Below are positions 33,296 to 42,416 of a stretch of DNA of 64,000 nt, in pieces. Every line of letters starts with the position of its first letter. Within the stretch, counting starts at the first letter, position 1. The translations under genes were made by a program, and so were the position numbers. Source of the stretch: Ryuthela nishihirai. Taxonomy: Eukaryota > Arthropoda > Arachnida > Araneae > Heptathelidae. The notes beneath the pieces were generated by a model. It saw only the letters and a program-made list of their open reading frames with translations, did no database searches and was not told the DNA's origin. The stretch is taken from assembly GCA_038380435.1 (NCBI GenBank), contig JAWZYU010000007.1:26887001-26951000 (forward strand), given 5' to 3'.

Positions 33296-33631
33296 ATGCC
33301 GTTAACTAGAAGTATGGATGAATTAGCAAAGTTGATAAATAGCTTGAAAGCCGATATGGCTACGCAGATGACTGATTTGAAAGCCGAAATGGCCGCACGA
33401 AATAATGAGTTGAGAAATAAAATAGGTGACCTGGCCGCACAAAATACTGAGATGAGAGCTAAAGTGGCTTCTCAAGTTGCTAAGATTATTGATCAGTTCA
33501 AGGATATTAAAACCGAACTCAATAGACAATGCAATAGTTTAAATGTTGAATTTGTCAGTGAAAAAGATGATCTTGATAGTGTTAAGTTAGATTGTAAATA
33601 TGGAAAAGAGAAAGTGCGAGAGGACTGCTAG
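33296..33631 (+). CDS. Gag-like N-terminal coiled-coil protein
   Basis: 111 codons starting ten bases after the primer-site-like motif, the usual gag position. The sequence MPLTRSMDELAKL is followed by heptad-like repeats (LKADMATQMTDLKAEMA, NELRNKIGDLAAQNTEM) up to about residue 85, predicting a coiled coil. Capsid and zinc-knuckle motifs are absent. The frame ends at TAG 33629-33631, yet the same frame continues open for 2.28 kb beyond it. The short product is therefore either a premature stop or the upstream half of a readthrough protein. Confidence 0.75.
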   Translation: MPLTRSMDELAKLINSLKADMATQMTDLKAEMAARNNELRNKIGDLAAQNTEMRAKVASQVAKIIDQFKDIKTELNRQCNSLNVEFVSEKDDLDSVKLDCKYGKEKVREDC

Positions 33632-35914
33632 AGGAAGACTACAAAAGAATCGAATCTTCGCAAGAAAGGAGAATCTCGAAATGTGGATCTGCTACTGGAA
33701 ATCAAGAAACGTAGAGATAGCGCAGATAATGCCTTTGACCACGCAACTACTGGTAATGCATGGCAGAGTGTCTATGTCGCTGGTGACATGTCTAGGAACT
33801 GTGAAGAACAATCACACAGATCAGAGAGCTGTGAGACTATACAGTACGCTTTGCACTTCAAAATACCTAGGTATACAAGTCTGGCACGATCTGAAGAGAG
33901 ATCCACACGAAAGGTATTCTATTCTTCGCCGTCAGCAAAATGCGTCATGGACAATTATCGCAAAGTCATAGTAACGAGTGGTAATGAGGGGGAACGAAAC
34001 AGAGTTTACGTTTCGCAGAGTGGTCCGAGTAAAGAAGAGGCGTCCATTCATCATAGATACAAAGTGCCATTCTACGTTACCGGGGAAGTTGGAGAGATTT
34101 TTCCGAAGCATAGAGCCACACTCGAATCGTTTATAGAAAGTGGGAATTTAAGAAAGAAGAATTCCGAAGAATGGCTTAGAAGCGTAACAGGTGATGCTAG
34201 TAAAGGAGCTTCAGGCAGAGACAGTACTTCAAAGACTAACTTTCTGGATGAAACTAAGCCTCAGAGTTACGATCAGAGAGAAGTGAAGCCCTCAGATAAT
34301 CTCAACGTAGCCATGCTGAATTTCTTTTCTGAACAGTCAATGCGCAGATTTGGACATTATAACCATTTAGATTATAAGGATATAGAAAAGTTTTATCACG
34401 ACTACAAGAGCTCTAAAGTGGACAATATCATGTTACAAAACTCGTCGCTGATCTCCAGAATGAACAATTTGGCAATCATGACTAATATTTCCCTGGCTAA
34501 TTACAATGAGAGCTCCAAGAAAGTGAATTCGGAAGAAACAGCAACTATGACCTCCTCGGGTCATGTGTTTTGCTGGAGACCCGAGTGGCGCCATCCGATG
34601 GTAGATAAACACAGCACAGGAGATGTCAGCGACAAAGTGAGTCTTGTCTTGGCTCCTGCACTTGTTGCTTTAGGTCTCAAGGTCCCTATGATCTCCGGTC
34701 GTGCTCTCCAATTGACGGGAGATACTCTGGACAAATTGGAATCCATCCTTGGCTTCACAGTCGACTGCACTAAAGGTAAAATCGAACAGATGATGGAAGA
34801 CGTCGGATGCTGCATCGTAGGACAGACAAAGGAGCTGGTGCCAACAGATAAGGAGATTTACCGCTGCAAGGATCTGACGGCTACCGTAGATAGCGTTCCT
34901 CTAATGATATGCTCAATTGTGTCCAAAAAGCTGGCTGAAGGAGTGTGCGCTTTGGTTTATGATGTTGAATTAGGAAAAGGAGCTATTGATCTCATCAGTA
35001 CAGAAGATGTTGCTGTTGATTTAGTTAAGAAAATGATTGCAGCATCACAAGCTCGTAGAATGAAGAGTTCAGCTGTTATCAGCAACATGGATTCACCTCT
35101 TGAAAACTCTGTTGACAACTCTCTGGAAGTGATGGAAGCTGTTCAGTGTTTCCTTGGTAACGGATCCTTGGAACTGCAAGAGCTCGTCGAAGAGTTAGGA
35201 GGAGAACTTCTGCGTTTGGTGAACATTGTGGATAATAGGGTAGATGAAGCATCACATGTTCGCAAAGTTCTGCATAACGGCAATGCTTTGAACAAGTTTC
35301 GTAACATGTTAATAGAACAAGGAGTATCTGAAGATGTTGCAAGCTGGCTATGTGAAGTTAAAACAGAAAAAATATTGCTAGCAGCCCGACACATCACTGA
35401 TTTCACTTATACAGGAGAAACAGGTAAGGTTGTCGGATTAGAAGCTGCAGTTCTAGCAAGAGTATGGAAGGAGGAGATGGACCGAAGCGCTAAAAAGAAT
35501 TATGAAGCTGATATTATAATTGTGAAGCACGTTGGGGATAAAATTGAATCAGGTGAAATATGGCTGAAGGTTCATCACGACAGTTCTGAATTAAGTGAAA
35601 GTCAACTGACAAAAGGGTCAGACTGGAGGATGAAACTTCTCCCTAGATTTTATGTCACTAATGACTTTCATTCCTTGTTACTGTTGATAGAATTAAAAAT
35701 CCAAAGGAGAAAACTTTCGACAAAGAAGAAAACTTTTTATAGGTTTTGCACGAAAACTCTTAGTCGATTCTTCTCCCTGCGGAGACATAAACGTGTTCAC
35801 AAGGGCTATAGGCCTTACACGTATTATGATTGTGGACGAGGCTTCAGTCAGAAAAGAAATCTACGTCATAATGAGATTCGCTTTCATTTTGACACAGACA
35901 TGTGGATAAACTGA
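33632..35914 (+). CDS. Downstream frame of the gag fusion: unknown segment, thymidine phosphorylase, zinc-finger fragment
   Basis: In frame with gag after one TAG; the region from GTG 33683 gives 743 codons. Residues 1 to about 285 (counted from 33683) match nothing I know. Residues about 288-645 (34545-35620) are a thymidine phosphorylase. The phosphate-loop motif VDKHSTG.V.DKVSLVLAPAL, the KVPMISGR...LDKLESI motif, CCIVGQT, TATVDS and the C-terminal EIWLKVHHD are all in the family order. About the first 90-100 residues of the enzyme are missing. Two motif positions differ from the usual enzyme: STGDVSDK for STGGVGDK, and LTGDT for HTGGT. The enzyme normally cleaves thymidine with phosphate; activity here is doubtful. 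The last ~55 residues are a degenerate C2H2 zinc finger pair (SLRRHKRVH, CGRGFSQK). Confidence 0.82.
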   Translation, partial: RKTTKESNLRKKGESRNVDLLLEIKKRRDSADNAFDHATTGNAWQSVYVAGDMSRNCEEQSHRSESCETIQYALHFKIPRYTSLARSEERSTRKVFYSSPSAKCVMDNYRKVIVTSGNEGERNRVYVSQSGPSKEEASIHHRYKVPFYVTGEVGEIFPKHRATLESFIESGNLRKKNSEEWLRSVTGDASKGASGRDSTSKTNFLDETKPQSYDQREVKPSDNLNVAMLNFFSEQSMRRFGHYNHLDYKDIEKFYHDYKSSKVDNIMLQNSSLISRMNNLAIMTNISLANYNESSKKVNSEETATMTSSGHVFCWRPEWRHPMVDKHSTGDVSDKVSLVLAPALVALGLKVPMISGRALQLTGDTLDKLESILGFTVDCTKGKIEQMMEDVGCCIVGQTKELVPTDKEIYRCKDLTATVDSVPLMICSIVSKKLAEGVCALVYDVELGKGAIDLISTEDVAVDLVKKMIAASQARRMKSSAVISNMDSPLENSVDNSLEVMEAVQCFLGNGSLELQELVEELGGELLRLVNIVDNRVDEASHVRKVLHNGNALNKFRNMLIEQGVSEDVASWLCEVKTEKILLAARHITDFTYTGETGKVVGLEAAVLARVWKEEMDRSAKKNYEADIIIVKHVGDKIESGEIWLKVHHDSSELSESQLTKGSDWRMKLLPRFYVTNDFHSLLLLIELKIQRRKLSTKKKTFYRFCTKTLSRFFSLRRHKRVHKGYRPYTYYDCGRGFSQKRNLRHNEIRFHFDTDMWIN
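34545..35620 (+). pseudogene. Captured thymidine phosphorylase segment
   Basis: Intron-free and open over about 358 codons. Family landmarks occur at 34583-34630 (VDKHSTG...VSLVL), 34680-34760 (VPMISGR...LDKLESI), 34800-34825 (GCCIVGQ), 34880 (TATVDS) and 35550-35600 (GEIWLKVHHD). The absence of introns is what a copied mRNA would give. Substitutions at phosphate- and base-contact motifs suggest loss of catalysis. It is classed as a pseudogene because the start, N-terminal domain and active-site residues are altered; the frame itself is intact. Confidence 0.85.
35735..35895 (+). pseudogene. C2H2 zinc-finger fragment at the fusion C-terminus
   Basis: Pattern F-x2-C ... RFFSLRRHKRVHKGYRPY is the end of one finger with its linker. 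YYDCGRGFSQKRNL...H is most of the next. Paired cysteines are lost (YTYYDC for YxCxxC) and the histidine spacing is off, so zinc binding is unlikely. This is probably a second captured host segment. Confidence 0.65.
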
Positions 35915-35956
35915 AGAAGCTTCGGAATCCAGAATTGTTCGGGACGAACAAGACCC

Positions 35957-35969
35957 AAGGAGGGGGCAG
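35957..35969 (+). other. Polypurine tract
   Basis: AAGGAGGGGGCAG lies immediately upstream of the 3' LTR, the place and composition of a plus-strand primer. Confidence 0.8.
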
Positions 35970-36486
35970 TGTTACGACAGAAGGAATCTGGCAACCGAAA
36001 GCAAAAAGTAACAGCCAACGAATAAGAACTTTGGGAGAATTTGAGGAAGAACAGTGGAGCGTGTAACGGTCGTGTGTTTAACGGTCAAGAGTTCGAAAAT
36101 GGGCAGTTAGCTGTTCTGAGACAGTGCGCGTTAAGTGTAAAGAATTATCCTTATGTGCTGTGTACGCGGGAAGTATAAAAGTGGTATCTTTTATGTGTTT
36201 TGTACGCGGGAAGTATAAAAGTGATATCTTTTATGTGATGTGTACGCAGATGTTCAAGCGACATGGTAATCAAATAAAAAGGTAATATTTAGTGGAATAG
36301 ATAGATCTAATGCTGTGTGCTTTGCGCAGGAAGATTGATGACTTGTGTATGGTTAATAGTTGATTTGTTAATAAGATACTTCATCCATATTTTCTTTGTA
36401 ACAATTTACCTTGTATTGAATTTGGTTTTGAAATATAGCTTTTAATACTCACGCTCAGTGGCTATCCATTTTTGTAATCCGCAACA
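35970..36486 (+). repeat. 3' LTR, with duplicated TATA segment
   Basis: 517 bp, TGTTACGACA...CCGCAACA. Compared with the 5' LTR it has a 40-bp tandem duplication, so TATAAAA occurs at 36174 and again at 36214. AATAAA is at 36273-36278. Confidence 0.92.
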
Positions 36487-36606
36487 ATAGTTTGATTTTT
36501 ACTTTTTAGAAAAATACAGAAATATGGGTGTGTCTGTATTATTAATAATTCATTTTCCATTTCTATTAATTCGTACATTTTATTTTCTACCTTTAGGGGA
36601 CTAAGA

Positions 36607-36791
36607 TCCGTCCCAGTAGCCCAGTGGTTAGCGCACTTGGCTACTAATCACAAGGATCTGGGTTACGAGTCCAGGCTGAGACATGGGCGTTTGTGTTTTC
36701 TTTCTGTTGAGGTCTTGCCGTCCTCACAGATCCTCTTTTTGGTGCATTAAGACTTCTGTGGCATGCAGATGTTTTAGGGGTGATTTATTTA
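36607..36791 (+). mobile_element. SINE-A copy, diverged
   Basis: TCCCAGTAGCCCAGTGGTTA, B-box-like GGGTTACGAGTCC, TTCTGTTGAGGTCTTGCC and a decayed 3' end (GCAGATGTTTTAGGGGTGAT). An old member of the family. Confidence 0.82.
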
Positions 36792-37612
36792 ATTTAAGAG
36801 ACTAAGACGAATATAAGCACATTTTAAAACTTTTAAATATAAATATTTTAGTTCTTTTCTATTTAGTAGTTAGGGGACTATTTTACTAAATACCCCTGCG
36901 TCGGAAGTGGAATTTTGTTATAATCTGCATTAGTTTTAATCTCATGAATTTTAGATACATAACTTGTTACGGCTGATTCTCGTTAAATTCTTCTCTTCTG
37001 CTTGGAGGAACTATAGAAGAAACAGAACAGCTCAAGAGAGCATATAATACTCTCGTCGTTACAAGTGTTCATTTATAATTCGATGTATTCGACAATTTCC
37101 CCTTTCTCAAAAAATGGGAGAAGAAAGAAAAGACATAGCATGACGTAACCTATGACAGTATGTGACGTCATAAGCTTTCACGTGACACATAATTCGCTAT
37201 ACCTGACCTGGGCCACTTAGACAGACTGGGCCAGGACAGCCGTTGAACGAAAAGAGGGTGAAAAAAAAGGAAGCAAACTAAATACGCGTAAATAATTAAA
37301 TTACTCGATTTGTCTAAACTTTTAAGTTCTAGCAATTTATTTTTAAGCAGCCTGAAATAAAATAATTTTTCTCATTGTAATTTTATTAAGCAATTTATGA
37401 ATATCTTAAAATCAGTTGACAAATATTTAAAAAAGTACCTACCAGTTGAATTTTAAGATATATAATTTTAATATCTGTATACTTCAAATATAATTATTTT
37501 AGTGTAATGTTTAAGACCAGTGTGATATAATTGGCTCTGACTTACGTTAACTCTCCCTTTCGAATCGCATAGGATGCAATTATTTAAACCTTTTTTCAAG
37601 GACTAAATATTG
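36792..37612. other. No recognisable feature
   Basis: AT-rich. A GTGACGTCATAAGC-type CRE-like motif near 37160 is isolated and not interpretable. Confidence 0.4.
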
Positions 37613-37620
37613 TCCTAAAG

Positions 37621-38315
37621 CAGTGTCTCGCAAACCTTTTTACACTGCGGCACACTGAATCTAATTTTTTTTCCGCGGCACACTGAATCTAATTTTTTCC
37701 CCGCGGCACACTGAATCTAATTTTTTTTCCGCGGCACACTGAATCTAATTTTTTCCCCGCGGCACACTGAATCTAATTTTTTTTCCGCGGCACACTGAAT
37801 CTAATTTTTTCCCCGCGGCACACTGAATCTAATTTTTTTTCCGCGGCACACTGAATCTAATTTTTTCCCCGCGGCACACTGAATCTAATTTTTTTTCCGC
37901 GGCACACTGAATCTAATTTTTTCCCCGCGGCACACTGAATCTAATTTTTTTTCCTGCGGCACACCTAAAAAAGAATTTTTGATGGTTACGTAAAAAGAGG
38001 AAAATTGAAGTTTCGTTAAATGCATTTTATTTAAAATAAATCTAATAATAAATAAAATTAATCATAACTCGGTGTTTGTTTTAAATATTTGTCCATTCTA
38101 TGGCTTGAAATAATCAAAAATTAATACTAAAATGTGGAAAAAGCTTGATAAATACTTACAAGATCCCAGTTGATAAAATCTGAAAGATTTTTATTAAAGC
38201 ACGTCGATAGCACGTCGATATTAAAGCACGTCGATAACACAAGTCAAAATAAAACCTTTGGAATATCTAGTGTAAATTTGAAAATCTCTCGCGGCACACA
38301 GTTTGCGAGACACTG
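37621..38315. mobile_element. hAT-type non-autonomous transposon with internal satellite
   Basis: The left end CAGTGTCTCGCAAAC and right end GTTTGCGAGACACTG (38301-38315) are exact inverted repeats. The subterminal GCGGCACAC is also inverted. The 8-bp duplication TCCTAAAG stands at 37613-37620 and 38316-38323. No transposase. Much of the left half is an amplified version of the subterminal sequence. Confidence 0.93.
37645..37965. repeat. 28-bp satellite with alternating 56-bp higher-order unit
   Basis: GCGGCACACTGAATCTAATT is followed alternately by TTTTTTCC and TTTTCCCC, giving two 28-bp monomers in strict alternation across about 11 monomers. The array derives from the subterminal part of the surrounding hAT element. 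Confidence 0.95.
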
Positions 38316-38373
38316 TCCTAAAGTGTATGAAATCAGATCTTAAAGTAATTGTTAAAATGGTAAAAGCAAAAAA

Positions 38374-38573
38374 ACTACCTCTGAAGAGCTGCTTGCCATA
38401 GAGATCTCCCAAGAACCTTTCAGTTTAATGCGCCACACAGAAAATCTATGAGAAAGGCGATTTCCCAGCAAAAGGTCAATACAGAAAAGAAACATCCATA
38501 CCTTATCTGGGGATCGTCCCCGAGTCCCTTTAATATCAATCTTAGACAAGCGAGATAACCCATCGCTCAGAGG
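38374..38573 (-). mobile_element. SINE-A copy, strongly diverged
   Basis: Minus-strand block order is kept (TGCTGGGAAATCGCC, CATAGATTTTCTGTG, GCAAGCAGCTCTTCAGAGGT) but the tRNA head is badly decayed. Confidence 0.75.
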
Positions 38574-38644
38574 GTAAACACCTTCAATATACAACAGAAG
38601 ATCACACAACTAAGTTACAACAGCATTAAATTTGAAATTTAAAT

Positions 38645-38823
38645 TAAATACCCCCTCAAGCATCACAGAAGTCTGTCAGTTTAATAATCCATAGTAGAAG
38701 GTCTGTGAGGATGGCCGAACCTCAGCAGAAAGACAAAACAGGCATCTATACCTTACCCAGGGCTCGAACCCCGGTCCCTTTGATCAGTAGTTTAACGCGC
38801 TAACCAGTCGGTCATGGGACGGC
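38645..38823 (-). mobile_element. SINE-A copy, internally deleted
   Basis: The head CCGTCCCATGACCGACTGG and B box GGTTCGAGCCC are good. Near the 3' end the CAGACCTCTGTGG...CAGCTGC block is shortened. Confidence 0.87.
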
Positions 38824-38956
38824 CATAACAGCGTAGGTAAATCTAAATCTAGATATTTGTTATATTTTCATTTCTAGTATTATTACTCATCAATTTTATT
38901 ACTGATCTTTATATTTATATTCATTTATAAATCAACATTATTTAAAAAAATTATTT

Positions 38957-39658
38957 GTGCTTATTCACTTGAAAAGGTGGTGCCTGAAGTTCCTACCAGC
39001 ATCGGTGACTTCAGCCTTTAGCGGAGGAGGAACGGGTCTTTGCCCCATGCCTGCGATCAGGGGGCTGTTTGATATTGTTGGCCCTACCAATCTCAATAAA
39101 TCTAATTTCTTTAAAAATCTTACTAATCATTTTCTTTCTGCAGGAACGTGGAACGTGAGGACATTACATAGAGATTATTCTCTTGATATCCTCATGCAGG
39201 AATTCCAGCACTATAACCTAGATATTCTAGGCTTGCAAGAGACCAGATGGACAGGTAAAAGTGAGATACTTAAAAATAACTTTAAATTTCTCTTTACAGG
39301 GAGGGAGGATGGAAAGCATTACCAAGGCGTGGGTCTGCTGCTCAGCAGACATGCTAATGATGCTCTTCTAGGATATGAGTGCATTAATGAAAGGTTTCTT
39401 ACAGCAAAATTTCAGACAAGCATTAAAAACTTGAATGTTATCTGCTGTTATGCCCCCACTGAGGATGCTGATGAGGATGAGAAGGATAGGTTTTACGGAC
39501 AACTTCAGGACATTTTGAATTCTGTCAAGAAAGGAGATATTACCCTTGTTCTTGGTGACTTCAATGCCAAAGTTGGTACCGACTCTGACCTTTGGGGAGG
39601 AGTAATAGGTCCTTTTGGTATTGGTAGCTGCAATGGCAATGGGCAACGTCTCCTATAG
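38957..39658 (+). pseudogene. RTE LINE endonuclease segment ended by a nonsense mutation
   Basis: WNVRTL, LQETRW, APTEDADEDEKDRFYGQL and GDFNAKVG are present. The family ATG appears as GTG (GTGACTTCAGCC), so the open frame extends upstream without a proper start. It ends at TAG where copy B reads CAG (Gln). Confidence 0.88.
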
Positions 39659-39757
39659 GTAAGTAAATTCAATGGTTTTAGAATAACTAACACATATTAC
39701 AAACACCGCGACATACATAAATACACATGGGTTTCACCTGATGGGCTGCATAGGAAC

Positions 39758-41083
39758 ATGATTGATTATATATTAATTAACAGCAAATGGGCTAGTTCTG
39801 TTAGAAATACCAGGGCATATAGGGGAGCTGAAATTGGATCTGACCATTACCTTGTTAAAAGTGTCTTGCAACTTAAACTTAAAAAGTGTTGTGCTAGAGT
39901 TAAAAAATTTACCTTTAATACTGAAGCTCTGAATGACCCAGTTATAGCTAAAGCTTACCATGATAGGTTACTTAGTCATTATGACGGTCATGGTTTGCTT
40001 AATACTGAAGTTGAGGAAGAATGGGGCCATTTTAAACAGGCTTTTTTGGAAACTAACATTACTCTTTTAGGAAAAAAGGAGCAGAGGAGGCAGAATTATT
40101 TAAGTGACAAGGCAATTGAGCTTATTTCAGAAAGAAGGAATTGCAGGAGTGTCCTTAATCAGTACCCTACTAGTCCTAATAGAAAAGATTACAGAGAGCT
40201 TAATAAACGTGTAAAGGATCAGTTAGCTACTGATAAAAATCTTTGGCTTGATAGCTTGGCTGACAAAGCTGAGGAAGCAGTTAGGCAGCACAACAGCAGA
40301 GAGCTGTACCAGATAGTTAATGTTTTATGTGGTAGAAAACGGACAGGCATACAGGGATTGAAGGATAAACAAGGTAAGGTTATAGAAGGTGAGGATTCTC
40401 TCATGGCTTGGTGGGCTGAGCATTTCAGTGATGTTCTAAACAATGTAGTTAGTTCTACTCCCATTGTTTGTAATGATGATAGATGCATTGGCAGCTTTAA
40501 TGTTGGCCCTATAACACAATCTGAAGTTAGTTTGGCTATCTCTAAACTGAAACTTCATAAATCCCCAGGGGTAGATGAAATTACTACAGAAATGCTCAGA
40601 GCTGGGAATGTTTTGGTTATCACTTGGATGACTGAAATTTTGAATAACTTTTATGATAAAGGCATGGTTCCTAAAGATTTTACAAGAGCTATTATTATCC
40701 CTATTTTCAAAAAAGGTGATCGCAGTTCTTGTGATAACTATAGGGGTATCAGCCTACTCTCTGTTCCAGGTAAAGTTCTTTCCATGATTGTGCTTAATAG
40801 AATTAAGAATCTGGTTGACAGGCAATTGCGTGATGAGCAATGTGGATTCAGAAGAGGTAGGGGATGTGTAGATCAGATATGTTCACTTAGGCAGATTCTT
40901 GAGAAATGTTCAGAGTTTCAGAAACCTTTGGTTGCTAGCTTTGTTGATTTCAAAAAGGCTTTCGACTCTGTTGATCGTCATAATTTGTGGTTGATTGTGA
41001 GATCATATGGTATACCAGACAAGTTAGTTAACATAATGAAAGCTCTCTATAATAACACTGAGTCGGTGTGTGAGAGTTGGTAA
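39758..41083 (+). pseudogene. RTE LINE endonuclease end plus reverse transcriptase segment
   Basis: Begins at the internal Met of MIDYILINSKW and covers SDHYLV, the linker and the RT fingers and palm (FVDFKKAFDSV). One extra base after the ACTGAGTC stretch near 41065 shifts the frame. Confidence 0.9.
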
Positions 41084-42017
41084 GTCTTGTAGCAATTGGT
41101 TTAGCATTGCTTCTGGTGTTCGACAAGGGTGCATTTTGTCTCCTTTTCTCTTTAGTTTGGTTGTTGATTATGTTATGCGAAATTCACTTCGAGGGAAAGC
41201 TTTTGGCCTTAAATGGGCTGGAGATACGAAAATTTCTGATTTAGATTATGCTGATGATTTAGCCCTTTTGGCAAATGATGTTGATGAGATGAACTCTTTC
41301 ATTCGAGCTGTTGATGAGACTGGTAGTAGAGTAGGTTTGGTTATAAACAGAGAGAAAACTAAAGTGATGAAAATTGGTCAGGCAGGTTGTGATTCAGTTA
41401 ATCTGAATGGTTGCAGTCTTGAGCAGGTGTTACAGTTTAATTATCTTGGGAGCTATGTAACAGATAATGGTGATGTGCGGCATGAGATTAACAGACGAAT
41501 AGGTATTGCTGCCGGGACTTTTAAGAATCTATGGAGATTGTGGAGAAATAGGCGTATACACCTAAAGACTAAAATTAGACTGTATAATAGTTTGGTTCTT
41601 TCTAGGGTTAGTTATGGTAGTGAAACTTGGACGCTGTGTAAACAAGATAACAGGAAACTAGATGCTTTTGATTCTAGATGCTTACGCAGTATCTTGGGTA
41701 TTAGGTGGTTTAACTTTGTAACTAATGATGAGGTTAGGCAAAGGAGTCTGCAATCTCCTTTAAGCAGCATATTTTGCAGAGAGAGACTCCGCTGGTTTGG
41801 CCATGTTGCCCGTATGGATAATTATAGATTGGCGAATAGGGTTATGAACAGTGTGCCTAGAGGCCTCAGAAGGAGGGGGAGACCTAGGATGCGGTGGGCA
41901 GACAATGTCAAACAGGACCTTGTTAGAATTGGTGTGCAGTGGCCGGATGCAGCAGATGTAGCTCAGGACAGATATGCTTGGAGAATTAAACTGCGTGGTC
42001 TGGTTGGACCTCCGTAG
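41070..42017 (+). pseudogene. RTE LINE reverse transcriptase end and C-terminal domain
   Basis: Continues the protein after the frameshift: SGVRQGCILSP, YADDLALL, the SETWTLCKQD region and the terminal GLVGPP. Apart from the shift it would be a complete protein end. Confidence 0.9.
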
Positions 42018-42120
42018 CCCATTGCTGCTTGAGGATGATGATGATGATGATGATTTATTAGTATAACCTAATAAATACCATTTTTATATGACGTATATTT
42101 ATAAATAAACATTAATATAA

Positions 42121-42416
42121 AGATTGGTATTAAAATTTAACAGTAATAATAATAATAGAAGAGTATTATTATTGGCATCCCGTGACCGAGTGGTTAGCGC
42201 ACTTAGCTACTGATCTACGGGACCTGGGTTCGAGCCCCGGGTTAGGCATTAATGTCCGTTTTTCTGCTGAGGTCCTGCCATCCTCTCAGACCTTCTACTG
42301 TGGCATATAAACTGACAGGCTACTGTCAGACCTCTGTGGCAAGCAGCTGCTTGAGGGGGTATTTATTTTTATATATTTTATTTATTATTATTACTCTTAA
42401 ATTTTAATACCAATCT
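42121..42416. repeat. 35-bp inverted repeat flanking a SINE-A
   Basis: AGATTGGTATTAAAATTTAA... at 42121-42155 is the reverse complement of 42382-42416 with one mismatch. Without the SINE it would be a short AT-rich palindrome, so the SINE probably landed in a foldback element. Confidence 0.88.
42174..42366 (+). mobile_element. SINE-A copy, full length
   Basis: GGCATCCCGTGACCGAGTGG head, B box GGTTCGAGCCC and CAGCTGCTTGAGGGGGTATT end. A few bases are lost after the B-box region. Confidence 0.9.

Larger units (their letters stand above)
32789..36486 (+). mobile_element. LTR retrotransposon lacking pol, carrying gag and captured host coding sequence
   Basis: Two direct repeats, 32789-33265 and 35970-36486, are near-identical (about 15-20 differences by eye plus one 40-bp duplication). 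The 3' repeat starts TGTTACG and both end in CAACA. A TGG-initial primer-site-like motif follows the left LTR (33268) and a purine-rich AAGGAGGGGGCAG precedes the right one. The 2.7-kb interior has no protease, reverse transcriptase, RNase H or integrase motif. Instead it is a single reading frame, broken by one TAG, combining a gag-like start with host-derived sequence. It must have been mobilised in trans by a related autonomous element. Confidence 0.9.
38962..42056 (+). mobile_element. RTE-type LINE, near full-length coding region (copy E)
   Basis: Starts within the leader, just upstream of the SAFSGGGTG segment, and ends in GCTGCTTGAGG plus about six GAT units (42030-42050). The ORF carries only two clear lesions: a nonsense change (CTACAG to CTATAG, near 39655) and a one-base insertion near 41068. 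It is therefore recent. Confidence 0.93.

Noticed and set aside
33683..35914. An ordinary host thymidine phosphorylase gene
   Set aside because: It is intron-free, lacks its start and N-terminal domain, is fused in frame to a gag-like segment and a zinc-finger piece, and sits exactly between two LTRs.
33683..35914. Bacterial contamination or transfer as source of the phosphorylase
   Set aside because: The sequence resembles the animal type by eye, the flanks are eukaryotic LTRs, and there are no bacterial neighbours or ribosome-binding sites. A tree would settle it.
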